Shown: one piece after another, positions 1 through 13,000 of the stretch
Layout: the number at the start of each line of letters is the position of its first letter
How positions within the stretch are numbered: position 1 is the stretch's first letter
Origin: Lytechinus variegatus
Lineage: Eukaryota > Echinodermata > Echinoidea > Temnopleuroida > Toxopneustidae
Reading direction: 5' to 3'
DNA length: 64,000 nucleotides
NCBI RefSeq assembly: GCF_018143015.1
Contig: NC_054741.1
Span: 65,260,697 to 65,324,696 of the forward strand
The notes under the pieces: generated by a model
The model's input: the letters and a program-made list of their open reading frames with translations, nothing else
Database searches by the model: none
Told to the model about the DNA's origin: nothing
Program-made: the position numbers and the translations under genes

Positions 1-330
1 ATTCGATGAATTTAATATGGTATCTTTGAGAATGATTAAAGGAATAGAAATGAAACAATAGCGTGGCCGCCGCGCCGGCTTACGTACACTAGTTTCAAGT
101 TTATATTTTATATTATTTCAATCTCCATAAAAACATACGGGCACACAAAAAGAAGATGTATATAAAAAAAGCTTTATTAAAGCTACAGGGGCGCTGTTCT
201 GGGGCCAGGGGGGGGGGGGCACAGTGCCCTCGAGGCCACGACTTTTTGAAGCATGCACGTATACATTTTTTTTTACGCAAGAAAACGGCCCTTTGGCCTA
301 GCTTATCCCTATCGAACGTATACTTCGGGA

Positions 331-495
331 CATTGGCGGCGGAAGCCAAAAATTTTAGGAGGGGACAACCAAAAATTTTTGACAAGCAAAAAAAAAAAAA
401 AGGTTCTCAACAACAAATTTAGGGGGGACCGTCCCCCCCTCCTCAAATTTAGGGGGGGGGGCACGTCCCCCCGCTCATAACTTCCGCCGCCTATG
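331..495. mobile_element. 165-bp TIR mini-element with 8-bp target duplication
   Basis: The ends are CATTGGCGGCGGAAG and the inverted CTTCCGCCGCCTATG. CTTCGGGA flanks both sides exactly (323-330 and 496-503). An 8-bp duplication and CAnnGGCGG-like ends fit hAT-type transposition. The interior is A/G-rich and non-coding. Confidence 0.75.
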
Positions 496-923
496 CTTCG
501 GGATCGAGACCAAGGTGATATCTCCTTGATTAGACTGTGCTCTTTTCACCTGCATGCATGAAGATTGAGGAGGACCCGTTTTAGGTGTTCCCTCACTTCC
601 CTGGTGCCCTTTCTCGTATAAGTGCAAATTTCAAGCAAAAAAAAAAAAATATGCTCCCTCGCGAACGTGTTCTGTGCCCCTGCTTTCGCTATTTCTTTTT
701 CTTTTGATTATATTAATGAAATTCATCCCTTTTAACCTCAAATTAAGTCGATCCCTATATACTTTGATTAGCCTTTATTTACTTTAGACGAATGCACCTT
801 TTCTTTTCTAGTTTGTTCAAAATGTTAATGTTCTGATGGCATCCCTTTTCCTATTACATAATTCTAGAAAAACACACTTTAAATTTCAAATTATAATTAA
901 CAGCATCATTAGTAAGAAACCTG

Positions 924-1082
924 ATGGGCGTTTCATGAAAGAACTTGTCGGACGTTTCATCCGACAAGTCTCATTTTATCCGACAGTTACCATAGTAACA
1001 GTACCTCTCAGCCAATCAACGTCAGAGAAAGATGTCAGATCTGACAACTTGTCGGATGAAAATTTTGATGAAACACTCCCCA
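924..1082. mobile_element. Palindromic MITE with GTCGGA arms
   Basis: The arms carry CTTGTCGGACG and ACTTGTCGGATGAAA in inverted orientation around a short centre (CATAGTAACAGTACC). A second copy lies at about 25934-26094. The ORF across it is a repeat, not a gene. Confidence 0.65.
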
Positions 1083-1116
1083 GAAAACAATATTCTCATT
1101 TTATCTCACGTGCTTT

Positions 1117-1705
1117 AAAGGAGAATTAAACCATTGGAACAAGATAGCTTGTGTGAAAACAGAAAAATCAAAGAAACAGATCAAAGAAAGTTTGAGAAAA
1201 ATCGGACAAATAATGAGAAAGTTATGAGCATTTGAATATTGCGATCACTATTGCTATGGAGATAGCAAATTGGCAGTGCAACAAAGATGTGTGATGTCAC
1301 TTGTGAACAACTCTCCCAATTACTCTAGTATATATTTCACTTGAATTGCCTCTTTTATCACATCTATCCATAGATCATGTGTTCTTTCTACATGAGGGCA
1401 TGTAATACATATTTTTTAAGAATACATCATGGATAAAGAGTTTGTATCATCATAAGAAAAAGCAAAAAGAGACATTTTGAGGGTATTTTATAGTCCACCA
1501 AAGGGAAAGTTGTTCATCAGTGACATCACACATCCTTGTCGCATTGCCAATGGGAGGATCTCCACAGCATTAGTGATTGCAATATTCAAATGCTCATAAC
1601 GTTCTCATTATTTGTCCGATTTTTCTCAAACTTTCTTTATTCTTATTCTTTGATTTTTCTTTTTCTACACAAGCCTATTTGTTCCAAAGGTTTCATTCCC
1701 CTTTA
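1117..1705. mobile_element. Long-TIR MITE, about 590 bp
   Basis: The left end TTAAAGGAGAATTAAACC and the right end inverted (TTAAAGGGGAATGAAACC) extend as inverted arms of well over 100 bp, including the complementary AAACTTTCTTT and AAAGAAAGTTT blocks. No coding capacity. Confidence 0.65.
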
Positions 1706-2916
1706 AGTTTCATGAGTCATGCGAGTGGGATAGATATAAGTCACTTTTTTTTCTTCGTTAAAATTTGCCCTTTCCCCTGTGCCTCCAGTTTCCAGATCGC
1801 TCCACCTCCCTTGAAAAAAAAAAATATAAAGTTGCAACAAAACGAGCAAATGAGGATTAAACAGTTGATATATATAATCTATTTTTATCAAAAAATCCTA
1901 TCACTCTGGTTATCATGGTTATAGTGGTGAGATCCCGAAATGTATGGGATGATGACTATAAGGAATAAAGGTGCATTATAAAATGAATTAGCCACAGATC
2001 CGATGGAAATAGCACAACGATGCCGAAATGAAAAGGAAAAGATTGCAGAAATAAAAGGAAAGATTTTTAAATAATTGTCAAAACTATAGGCCCTATATAG
2101 GGGATGATATTCAGCATTCAAAATTCGATACAAATTTTCATTATTTTTTTTTAAATAATATGTTGACTTATGCGATAACCCTCCTTTAAAAATCATTTGT
2201 AATGATACGGCAAATATTGCTGTCCTAGATAACGGCACTAATTCGATCAATGTCATATTATTGTACATTGTTCCGCTCCACAACCCCATGTAGAGGATGT
2301 TTTGATTTGAATGAAACTCATTTGAATCAACCATGATGCAACAGATCTGCATTAACGGTAAGAGGTTGCTCATGTAATCACTTCATATTCCTTTTCACAA
2401 ATTTCACGCATAAACATTTGGGCCCGTGTATTCTGAAGTCGGCTTTTAATTTAAACTCAGGTTTAAAGTTGTGGTATGGATAGCCAACTTTTATAAAAAT
2501 CAATAACAGTATAGAGATATCATATTTCAGCTCATCTGGCTCTCAAATCATTCATAATTGCCTAGGAGGTAAAAATAGATGATTGTCTTCACCAGTAAAC
2601 ATAAGACACATACAACTTAATAAAAATGTTGACACTTTTGGCTTCCCATATTTAAGCACAGAGTTAGACCATGGTCTAGTTAAACCTGACTTCAGAAAAC
2701 GGGCCTTGATGATTAAAAAATTACCGTTTCTTTTTTTTAATTGTGATGGAGGTAATTGTATATGCCACCCCCTCGAGTATGGCGAGGGATATCCCCCCCC
2801 CGGAAGGATTTACGCCGTCGCGTTTTCTCTTTCTCTCTATGCTCTTTGAAGATGTGACCATTTCCTTTTTGTATGTATATAAGCATTATAAGCATTAATA
2901 ATTAGTTTACCATTAG
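1706..2916. other. Intergenic, no gene seen
   Basis: AT-rich sequence with only short ORFs lacking family motifs. I recognise nothing here. Confidence 0.4.
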
Positions 2917-4709
2917 CAGGGGCGATCCATCCTTCGACAATAGGGGCCGGGCGGAATTTTGTTTCAGTCCCCGGTTACAGCCATATTTTCCCCGATCGGC
3001 CGGTTGTATGTGATTTTTGTTTGTTTCTTTGAAGGGGTAGTCCTAATAGTCACGTCTTAGCATTAAACGATGCGAGCGCGAAGCGCGAGCCAATTTTGTG
3101 TGTGGAAATTATATATATTTTTCCTCAATGTGAACATTCTGGGCAATGTTTTTATCCTGAAAAGATGTCTATGCAACTAAATGATATACTACGAACGGGA
3201 AGCGCGAGCAGAAATGAACTGATGGAAAAGGTATGTTAAAGACTACTCGTAGTTAGCCATGAAGACGTTACATATTACAACAATCAAATAATGCTAGCGC
3301 GAAGCGCGAGCTGATTTTTTTAACATGTTCACCTAAAGAATGGAAATTCTAGGCACTTTTGATAACTTTAACAGAATAGGTATAACTAATCAAACCACTG
3401 ATGCGGAAAATTTCGAGATTTAGTCCTACTGAACGACACTATATTCATGTTTTGTAAATCAAGAAAAGGTTGAGTAATTTGGAATCTTATAATGCGAGCG
3501 CACTGAGCGCGAGAAGAACTAGCATAGTGCTGAAAATTTCATCAAAATCGGATGTAAACTAAGAAAGTCATGACATTTTAAAGTTTCGCTTGTTTTTATA
3601 CAAAACAGTGCATATGCACAATTAGGAGAGTAAGACGATGATGTCCACCACTCACTATTTCTTTTGTTTTTTAGTGTTTGAATTATACAATATTTCATTT
3701 TTAAAAATAGATTTGACAATAAGGACCAACTTGACTGAACCATATAATATTAGACAATGCAAATTGCACATGTTCATGGAGAAATTAATCGTTGTATCAC
3801 TTGACAATGAGGAGAAATTACAATTATTTCATATAATAAATATATTATATCATATAGTCTCCTCATTTGCATACCAGCCAGGATGTGCATATAACTGTTT
3901 TGGGAAATTAAGCGAAGCTTTAGAATGTTATAACTTATTTTACATCTGATTTTGATGAAATTTTCAATGTTATGCTTGTTAGATTTTTCTTTTTATTCAA
4001 ATCAACTTTTTGTTAGAGTGAATTTCTCCTTAACCAATTGATTCAAGCGCGAAGCATGCATGAGTGTAAAAATTTGAAATGTAAAATTAGACCTATATAA
4101 AAATGGGCCACTCTATTCATGTTTTGTAAATCATGAAAAGGATGAGTAATAGGGGATCTTCCAACATCAGCAAAAAGCGCGAACAAATTTTTGATATTGT
4201 GATCTGAAACTGGATGGTTTAAATATAGGCCTAGCTATATATAGCTGATACGTTTTGACAATCAGACATGTAAAGGGATACTTGTAAACTTTATGGAATA
4301 CACAAAATATTAGGTACCTGATGAATACAAAATCGTAAATATTCAGACCATAAACTGACATTTTTTACAGAGCACTTTTTAAAAATAAATTTGTAAATCA
4401 CACAAAATATTGAAAGTTCGATTTCCGAGGTGAAATATGTTATGTATAGCGACTTCCAAACTGGATATTCAAGCTCCATATATTGAACAAGATATCAGTA
4501 AATCACCTAAAAGGCAATGCGAGCGCGAAGCGCGAGCGAAAATTTTATACAGTGGCATGAAAGATTCGTTTTATTTTCAAATTCTTCTCCTCACTCTTAT
4601 TTTAGGCACTCGTCTTTCTTCCTCTTCGTTTTTCTCCTCTCTTCCCACCTTTTTTTGCTCCGCCAATTAAAAGGGGTCCCAGGCCCCTCGGATCCACCTG
4701 GATCCGCCT
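2917..4709. mobile_element. Non-autonomous hAT-like element with GCGAGCGCGAAGCGCGAGC units
   Basis: The left end is CAGGGGCGATCCATCC; the right end, inverted, is AGGCGGATCCAGG. The flanks ACCATTAG and ATGATTAG match at 6 of 8 positions, consistent with an old 8-bp duplication. The interior repeats the GC-rich 19-mer (about 3073, 3294, 4518 and degenerate copies). An inverted relative lies at 39455-41494. No transposase ORF. Confidence 0.65.
3517..4034. mobile_element. MITE nested in the hAT-like element
   Basis: This stretch breaks the GCGAGCGCG-unit pattern and matches the element at 21821-22414 (shared CACTCACTATTTCTTT and GGACCAACTTGACTGAACCA). Its ends are approximate. Confidence 0.55.
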
Positions 4710-4860
4710 ATGATTAGGCGTCCGGGAAATTGCTATACCATCATTTTACGCACATATCTTTAGGCCCCTTTATAGGCCTAAATATAAAGTTGAAAGCCTA
4801 TAATGGATTTTCGCACATATCGCCTTATTATTTGTCATGCCTACGAGTGCAAGTTTAATT

Positions 4861-5259
4861 CCGGGGGGGGGGATTCAAATATATTGCTGCCGCGCGTGCA
4901 CTCGTTAAGGGTATTAAAAAAAAACGATTTTCAAAAAAGGGGGCAGATTTGAAAAACTTTTCAATGAATTACAGGATCAAACGTATTTAGGGTATGTTTT
5001 TTCCAAAGCTTCCAAAGCTTTTTTTTAAGACTAACCAAATGTATTTAGGGTATTTTTCCCAAAGCTTTTTCCCCGAGGTCCATATTCTGGCGACAACTTG
5101 TTTAGGGGCAAAAATGTGTAAATAAAGCCCGCGAAAACTTGTTTAGGGGGTTATTTTGCACACAGAGAAAAACTCGTTTTGGGGGGTGTTTGACCGGTGT
5201 TTGGAAATAATTTGGCCACGCGTGTTTACAGCAATACATTTGACTGCCACCCCCCCCCC
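4861..5259. mobile_element. TIR element, CCGGGG/CAGTCAAAT family, 399 bp copy
   Basis: It starts CCGGGGGGG then ATTCAAATATATTGCTG and ends CAGCAATACATTTGACTG then a C-run. GTTTAATT flanks both sides (4853-4860 and 5260-5267). The interior shares GTGCACTCGTTAAGGGTATT and AACGTATTTAGGGTAT with the inverted copy at 61973-62574. No ORF. It sits about 170 bp upstream of the candidate PRR11 promoter. Confidence 0.8.
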
Positions 5260-5427
5260 GTTTAATTAAAGCCTCTCTTTACTTTTTGATAAATCCCCTT
5301 AAATAAATATAAATGGGCATGCCATTATTCCAGATTCCATTACTAGATCATAATGCAGACATTTCTGTGCATGTGGGTGTGGTTACTGATTTTTAAAGTC
5401 CGCTGTTTCGCAAGTGTAGAGATTTTC

Positions 5428-5510
5428 ATTGGTCAATTGCATTTGACGTCATTTTTGATCAGCTGAGAGAGCGGTCATTACAAACGCAGACGATGAAAGC
5501 TTGATTGACG
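5428..5510 (+). promoter_or_regulatory. Candidate PRR11 promoter and noncoding first exon
   Basis: ATTGG (inverted CCAAT box) lies at 5428-5432 and a perfect CRE palindrome TGACGTCA at 5444-5451. A good donor, GACG|GTAAGG, follows at 5510/5511. Splicing this exon to 7041 gives TGA TTG ACG ATG, so an in-frame stop precedes the PRR11 start. Human PRR11 is driven by an NF-Y (CCAAT) bidirectional promoter shared with SKA2; I see no SKA2-like exon on the minus strand here. The transcription start is not visible, so this is inference from motif arrangement. Confidence 0.4.
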
Positions 5511-5959
5511 GTAAGGAATTTTCTCAGTTTTTACATAATTAATATGAATACTTTTTATGATATTGCATCTGGAAGTATATATTTAGGGACATTTCTCACT
5601 GTTTTTTTTGCTGTCGTATCACTGATTAGCCTGAACTGAACTAGTACTCTCAGCTCAACTGCGCTCTGCTCTGCTCTGCCTCTTGCTGCCTCTGCACACC
5701 AATCATAATGATCCAAGCCCGAGGGCGAGGCAGACGTCAGGGCACGGAGCTCCCCGTGCGATGCGATGGAGCTACCTAATTTATTTATTTATGCTACGCG
5801 AACGCGGTGACAATTGCAGTGAATGAGTGCAGAGTGGCAATGCCGTCAGCTCGGTGCAGCAAGTATCAAAAGCATGTATGTAGGTCCTTCCTTGGTAATA
5901 ATGGTAGCATCTAGAAAAGACTAGAAATTTTAGAATCTATTCTCATGTCTTGATTCTTT

Positions 5960-6240
5960 GAAACAGAGAGGGTCGTGGGTTCGAATCCCAGCCATGGCGT
6001 AATTTCCTTCAGCAAGAAATTTATCCACATTGTGCTGCATGCTGCACTCGACCCAGGTGAGGTGAATGGGTACCCGGTAGGATTTTTCCTTGAACGCTTT
6101 AGCGCCTATTAATATGGCGGCTCAGCTACAGCTGGGGTAATAATATGATACCAATTATCAAAAGCGCAGTAGAGTAGGCCTATATGGATATGCACATAGT
6201 AGCTGCGCTATATAAATGGACCTATTATTATTATTCTAAT
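5960..6240 (+). mobile_element. tRNA-derived SINE, 5'-truncated
   Basis: It has a Pol III B-box-like GGTTCGAATCC at 5978-5988, the shared body CCAGCCATGGCG...TATCCAC...GCTGCA, and a TATTATTATTATT tail. It is similar to the SINE at 20667-20905. The A-box half is absent. It lies in the proposed PRR11 5' intron. Confidence 0.7.
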
Positions 6241-7040
6241 TGACAAAGTCATAGATCATTAATTTAAATAGCAAAACTTAAAATTATCCTTATTTCATGA
6301 AACAAGTTTGCTTTTTTTGATAATTCTTTGGGCCTTTTTGGCCAGCATCCACAAAAACCAAGTTTTCCATTTATTTGTACGACAATACACCAGACGGTGG
6401 ACTGTACTGTTTCCAGATCAAACTCAAAGAAGAAGATTTAGGCCTAATTTAGGCACTCAATTTTTATTTTGATGGGTTGTGGCTCACGAAACTCTGAAAT
6501 GGGGGTCTAACTAAGCCTAAGGTCAGAACTGACTACAACTCTACAAGAGTGAAATGCAGGATCTTGGGAACTAAAAATATACTGGGCGGTGTGAAAAATG
6601 GTCTAAAGAACAGGATCACGGTATATGATGTACGCTGTACGTGCTTGCGCTGGACAATATAGATGTTACGTAATGAGGTTTTGTGAGCAGCCTGAAGTCT
6701 GAAAAAGGGGGTCATTGAAGCGGCACATCCCCATACCACCAATTTATGTGAGTCCCCCCTCCCCCATATTACATGTGCCAATATTGACTTTTTTGTTGGA
6801 AATTCAGTGAATATTTTGTAGTCATCATCAATGCACACCCGGTAGTGTAATCAAGAGCTTAATTGTACAATTTTATAAGTTTAAATTATATAGAAAAACA
6901 TTTTTCTTGATTTTTTTTTTAAAATCACTACAAGAATAAAAAACACCCTAGTTGTTTTCTTACAATCCTTCTTTTATACCATTTTACATTGACTTGCACC
7001 TGCCATCTTACCCCTTTTATAATTACTCCTTTTTGTTCAG

Positions 7041-10000
7041 ATGAAGCACCGCAGCAATAAAGTGAATTTCTTGTCGTATTCTTCACATCGTAAGAGAAGA
7101 GGCAATCGGAGGAAAGTGAGGGAGCCGTCCAAAAGTCTGTCAACATCAACAGTGACCCTTCCAGGACTTCATGAACAGACTGATGCCTCAAGAATGGAAT
7201 TTGATGTCTCTCAAATGTAAGAATAATTCTTGGGCTCTGAGCTTCACTATTGACATAGAGTATTTTGATGTTTATGCAGCTGTCTCCTGTTAGACACACC
7301 TCTTGACCCCTGAATGATGCGTCATTGTGCTGAGGCGCGTCATACAATTTTATACCATGATGCATTCCTAGTCAGAAAAAGTGACACATCATACTTTAAA
7401 ATCCATAATCAATGAAGATTCACAACCATGATACCATTTCACAATAATGACTCAGACTGATTATTGACTAGATCTACAGATATGCATTTTTCAATAATAA
7501 ATGTTTCTGTCGAGGTTACATGTAGGGAAAGGCGGGGTAATTTGAGCATAGGGGCAAGTTGAGTCACTACCCCTAGGTCAATAATGAATAAGGAAGACAT
7601 TGTGGTGGTGTGAATGTATTGATGACCCCTTGTATAACCCCGCCAAATTGTTTTCAACTTTGTAATAAAAATACTTTTGTAGAAGGAAAAATACAAACTT
7701 CAGTCAAAAAAGTAAAAAAAAAGGTATGAAATAGATACTGTAAGTGCTTTTTACACATACACGTCTTTAAATATAATAAAGACATAAGAACAACATTGTT
7801 AGTCCAGGTATGGATCTTCATTTTTGTCGTAGTCTTTTAGATGATGGATGTGAAATTATCGCATTAAGTTCGAACTGGGTTAATTGTTGAGCCAGCCAAC
7901 ATGGGGCAAGTTGAGCTATGGTAATTATAAAAAAACAACCTTAAAAATCCATCAATATGCAGGCAGAAAGGAGCAAATTTACATGACTGTTCTTTTCCTT
8001 TTAGCAGATATTAGTATTTATAGAAAATTAGCAAGTGAAAAGACTTTGAATAAAAAATTTACATGCTGGTTCTTCACCCATACGATTTGAGCATAGTTTT
8101 TGATGCTCAACTTACCACACAGATGGGGCAAGTTGAGCCATTTGACATTTCTTTTTTCAATGGTGACAATGACCTTCAGTGAGGGGGTAGAAAGGTATAA
8201 GGGAGGGGGTTGGAAACTTCTTTTGTAATTTCAAATCTTTACCAACATTGATGATTATTTTGACACTTGTTAAATATACACAAAGAGGGGAAACATGGAC
8301 TAATCACTACTTTATCTCTTACACAGGTTACTTGATTATAGTCTTGGTGATCACATCCAGGAATTAGATCGCTCATCATCATCTTCAGGCAGTATGATTC
8401 CATTCATGGATGCAAGTTCTTGGCTGGCAGTGGCTGGAGAAATAAGTCTAACCAAGCTGCCAACTACTCTCTATCATGTCTGTAATTGGTGGAAAACGAA
8501 AGTTAATGAGGTACAGTGTAGTTAAATGTAAACGCTCGTAATAAGATGTATATGGTTTGGTGGGTCTAAGAGAAATAAACATACTTTTTTTCTTTTCCCA
8601 ATTGCCATCTAAAGCCACGTGCACACATTGTGATGGGATTACACTAGGATCTGATTGGTTGAAAAGGTGCCAAACGCATTTCAGTCTAATTACATCGCAA
8701 GTCGGCGCTCACGTTTGCAACGGCTTTTCAGTGCGCTGCACCTCAAGGCAGCGAATTGGCCATGATGCCATCGTTTAGTACAAATCTGATTCATTGAAAT
8801 GAGCAAAATCTCAGAAAGATTTGACATGTAAAATGTCTGAGATTCGTTCTGCAATCCTACTGCAACAAAGCGGGTCGCAGTTGCAGCGTATTGTAGGTTG
8901 GTGCACACTTTGATTTCGTTTCGCAATCGGATCTTGGTGCAGTCATGTTGCATAGTGTGCCCTGGTGTTTAATTTCCATAGCAATATCATTTTAGAGGAA
9001 ACATTCCTCTTTTGGTAATTTTCTTGAGGGCCTTTTAAGTGTATTCATGTTTCCTCTAATAAACATGTTTAACCCTATCTAGGCCAGAGCGGGGGGGGGC
9101 CTCCCCCTCAACGAGTTGCGCAATATTTTTGCCACGCAAACTTTTTAGACCGCGCTACTCGCTGACTTTTTACTTTCGAGTCTTTCGCAACTTTTGAGAC
9201 CAATTTTGCGTCACCCGGGTACGCAGTTCCGAAATTACGCAATGTCATGTTAGTGCATGTCAGACCAAAAATTGCTCAAAAACATGATTTCGTGTACAAA
9301 GTCAATGGAAATTGTGTTTTCAACCAAAAATCATAAATGTATGATTATTTTTAGTTTTGCTGGTCTAAATGTATGTATTTTATGCTGTTTATGATCTTAG
9401 AAGAGCCCCAAAGAATTTCATTAAAAAAGTAATGAAAAACAAAGTGTCCAAAAACAAAGAAATACCAAAGAAATTGCAAAAAAACAATATAATACATATG
9501 AAATCGATCTGATATCACAATTTTTTCATGTAAACTTACTAAGAACACAACAAAAATTTTCTATGCCAAAAATTAGAACATTTGCAGCTTTATTTATGGA
9601 GTTAGAGGAAAAAGTATGATTTTGCATACTAATTACGCATAACTTAGCATAAATACTTAATTCGCATGAAATAAATTACTATGCAATTTTGTAGATTATA
9701 TCCCAGACAACCTGCGTGCCAATTTTCGGCGTGATCGCGTGGTCGAATGCTGAGATCTCAAGGGGGGGGGGGGCCTGGGAGGCCCCAGGCATATGAACTC
9801 CCAAAATACTCCGGCCTAGATAGGGTTAAAAGTAAACAGGTATGAGATTTGTAATGCTGTGTTATTTGATGAATTAGATTGAGATACCAGCTATTAAGTG
9901 TACAGTACAAATATGCAAACGAAAAGCACTGTTTTAATTTGGCTATAACTAGGTAAGTTTTTATTGTGTGTTTGTGGGGGGGGATTGGGGTTCATGTCCA

Positions 10001-13000
10001 CTAAACACTGAAACATGCATGCTACTGCACACAAATGGTTAGCCCAACCACTTCAGCTGTATTTTGAAATATGATTTCAATGGTATTTGAAGAACAAATT
10101 GTGTCATTGAAATTAATTATTTTTATTCCGTCATTTGAATATTGTGGAAGAACGTGAGAGCTCACAATCTCTTGTTCTTACAACTGTATACTATCTCTCC
10201 AAATTCATCTGTAGAGCCTGGAGTTTGCCAAAGATGTAGTGTTTCCATCTCGTGTCTACCGTAGGGAGCTTTATGCCACCCAAGAACAGATCATTCTCCT
10301 TCAAGAACAACTTCAGAGAATCACAGAAGAGATGAAATCAAAGGTAAAGGCATTTAACCAAAATAGAAGCCAGTATGAAATATTTCATCAATGTTTTTAC
10401 CTTTTCTCAAATATTTATCTTTATTTTAAAGATTTAAACTATTGTCTGGGAGTGAGTATAAATTTTGTTTGCAAGGAAGTTTTTAAATTTTGATTAACTT
10501 TGTTTATTTCTCCTTTTGATCATACTGGTACCGTATATTATTGCAATTATTACAAGTGTAAGGGCCACTGCACACCTTTCGACTTGTCTGCAATCCGATT
10601 TTTGGAACAAATCACATCTTTTTCTGAAAATGTGAATGAACAGTAAATTTTTTGTTTGAGGTTCCATTTAACTTAAAGAATTCCAATATAGCAATTTTGG
10701 ATGCCTTTATTTCAGAGTAAAGGTCAGATTAGTTTCAAATCGTAGAATTCACTTTTATTCTAATATGGATGATAGCATAGTCACAAATTTAAACAGGTAT
10801 TCAAACGATGATTTAGAACATTACAAATTAAGATATTCCATGTCTCCATATTAGCATCAAATTCTACATTTCATTCCAAAATTGGGTTGCAGACTAATCG
10901 TAAGGTGTGCGGTGGCCTTAATGCAGAGAGACCTGTTTTTCTCATACCAAAGAGTGATTATTTGCTTAATATCAATAACATCTATCTCTCAGAAATCAGC
11001 GGAAAATACATCTGCAGCTTCAAGTTGCTCCCATTGTTGCTGTCCACTGCACAGCCCTACAGCAACCAACCCTATCGTAGGGGCAGTAGACCAACCTTCT
11101 ACTATCACACTGCCACCAGGCTCTTCAACTCTACCAAGTGTGCCGCCGCCACTACCACTGCCACCACCCCCACCCCCACCAGCAACACTTATGCCCCCAC
11201 CTCCCCCTCCTCCCCCTCCCCCTCCACCAGCAGTTGTTCCTCCTAAAGACTGGAGAAAGGACCTACCCAAGAGAAAGAAAAGCACCAGCAATGAAAATAA
11301 GGTAATTTGATACTCCACAACATATAGAAGAGGACGCCTTTTTTAGGATGACACAACATTTGCTCGTGCGACAGCTGCTCCGGGCCTAATTTTGTCTAAG
11401 ATGTAGGGTTTTATGTTAGGTTTAGGCTAGGCTATAGTGTTTAACCCAGGGTTGAAGTTTGTAAATTAATTACTTTAGAGCAGAGCAATTGTCGCAGGAG
11501 CATAAGATGGAACCTGTTGTAGATATGATATGACAATTCTCAAAAACATTTTTTATAGTGTTCTAAAATTGCCTCACTTTAAACATAACAATATATTAAA
11601 CATGCATTAAACACTTCTTTATAGTCTTTATAGATGGCCAAAGTGGCATTGATAATCTCATGTTTGACAATGGTGTTATCATGTCTTTAGTTTGTGCCAA
11701 TTATTATTAACATGCCAAGTTTTTGTTGTACAGCTTTACTGTGCCATCTCTTAATGAGCCATTGCATGAGTCTTGTAACGGTATTGCACAGCACAGTATT
11801 ATATTTTTTTTATACTTACCGGTACTGATATTGCCTGCTAACCCTTTTACATTCTTGTTTTTCACATCACAGGAAGCGAATAAAAATCCTGCTATTTCCT
11901 TGGATGACATCAAAGGAGTGAAACTAAAAAAAGTGGATAGGACAATTAAGGTGAGAGAATATTCAAGTTTGGTACTGCCTGCGAATATGAAAAAAAAATG
12001 CAGGAAACCATCTCAGAATGATTGTGAGAGGACGCATATACTGCACCTAAGAACCGGTGCTTTGCTGTAAAAATAAACCAAATCATTTGAATGATAACAC
12101 ATGTACAAAAAGTGTCCAATGATTTGTCCAGATTTGTAACTCTTAATAGACAACAACTTCTCTGAACTTAGGCCCTGATATTTTTCTCCTTGACAGAGGT
12201 CTAAATCCTCATCTGGCAGTGGGCCTCTTGTAACGTTATCTGATCTTCAAGCTGTGCAACTCAAAAAATCTTTCAAGTCTTCAACTCAGTCCCCTCAAAT
12301 CACATCTCCCATGAATCTGAGGAAAAGGTGAGTTTTCTTATTTATTGTAACAAAGTTTATACATCATTGACTACTTTCCTGCTAAACAGAGAACAAATTT
12401 TAAAGAGCTGATACAAAACCTGCTGGAAAAAGACACTTGTTATTCCTTGAAAAACATTTTGATTGTGGCTGAAGTTGTCTTTACAAGTAAATAACCCCCT
12501 AATGGACAACATGCCGAGGAGAGGGAAGATGGAAGAATATGAGGCACAAAGGTAAAAGGGGAAAATAAAACAAGACAAAGGTGGACATTAGAAGGAAGAT
12601 ATGGAGATGTGGCTAATGCACTGTATGGCTTACATTTTCCCTTCAAGTGTAATCCTGTATGTGTTATGTTGTTACTGTTGATGTTATCATTATAGTTCAT
12701 TTCAAATCAACCGTTTGCACTCTAACTGGAAGAAAAAAGGTGGGACATATGACTTTTTTTCATATTGAATTATAACGTGAGAATTCATTAACAAATCATT
12801 TTAATATTCATGAATGTTCATATGAGGGAAAGATGATATTCTAGAGAGGTATCACTGCCACATCAGTGACACATTGTATTGATGACATACTCTTTGAAAG
12901 TTCTTGTTATCGTATCTTGTTTCATAACAGGTTATCATTAGAGGCAGTGGACTTCAGGATGTCTTTGAAGAGAGTTGGTTTGCCGAGAAGTCCAGGTGGC

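Noticed and set aside
836-1129. 97-codon plus-strand ORF
   Set aside because: It spans a palindromic MITE that recurs at 25934-26094.
10989-11318. Minus-strand ORF with polyglycine
   Set aside because: It is the antisense of the PRR11 polyproline exon.
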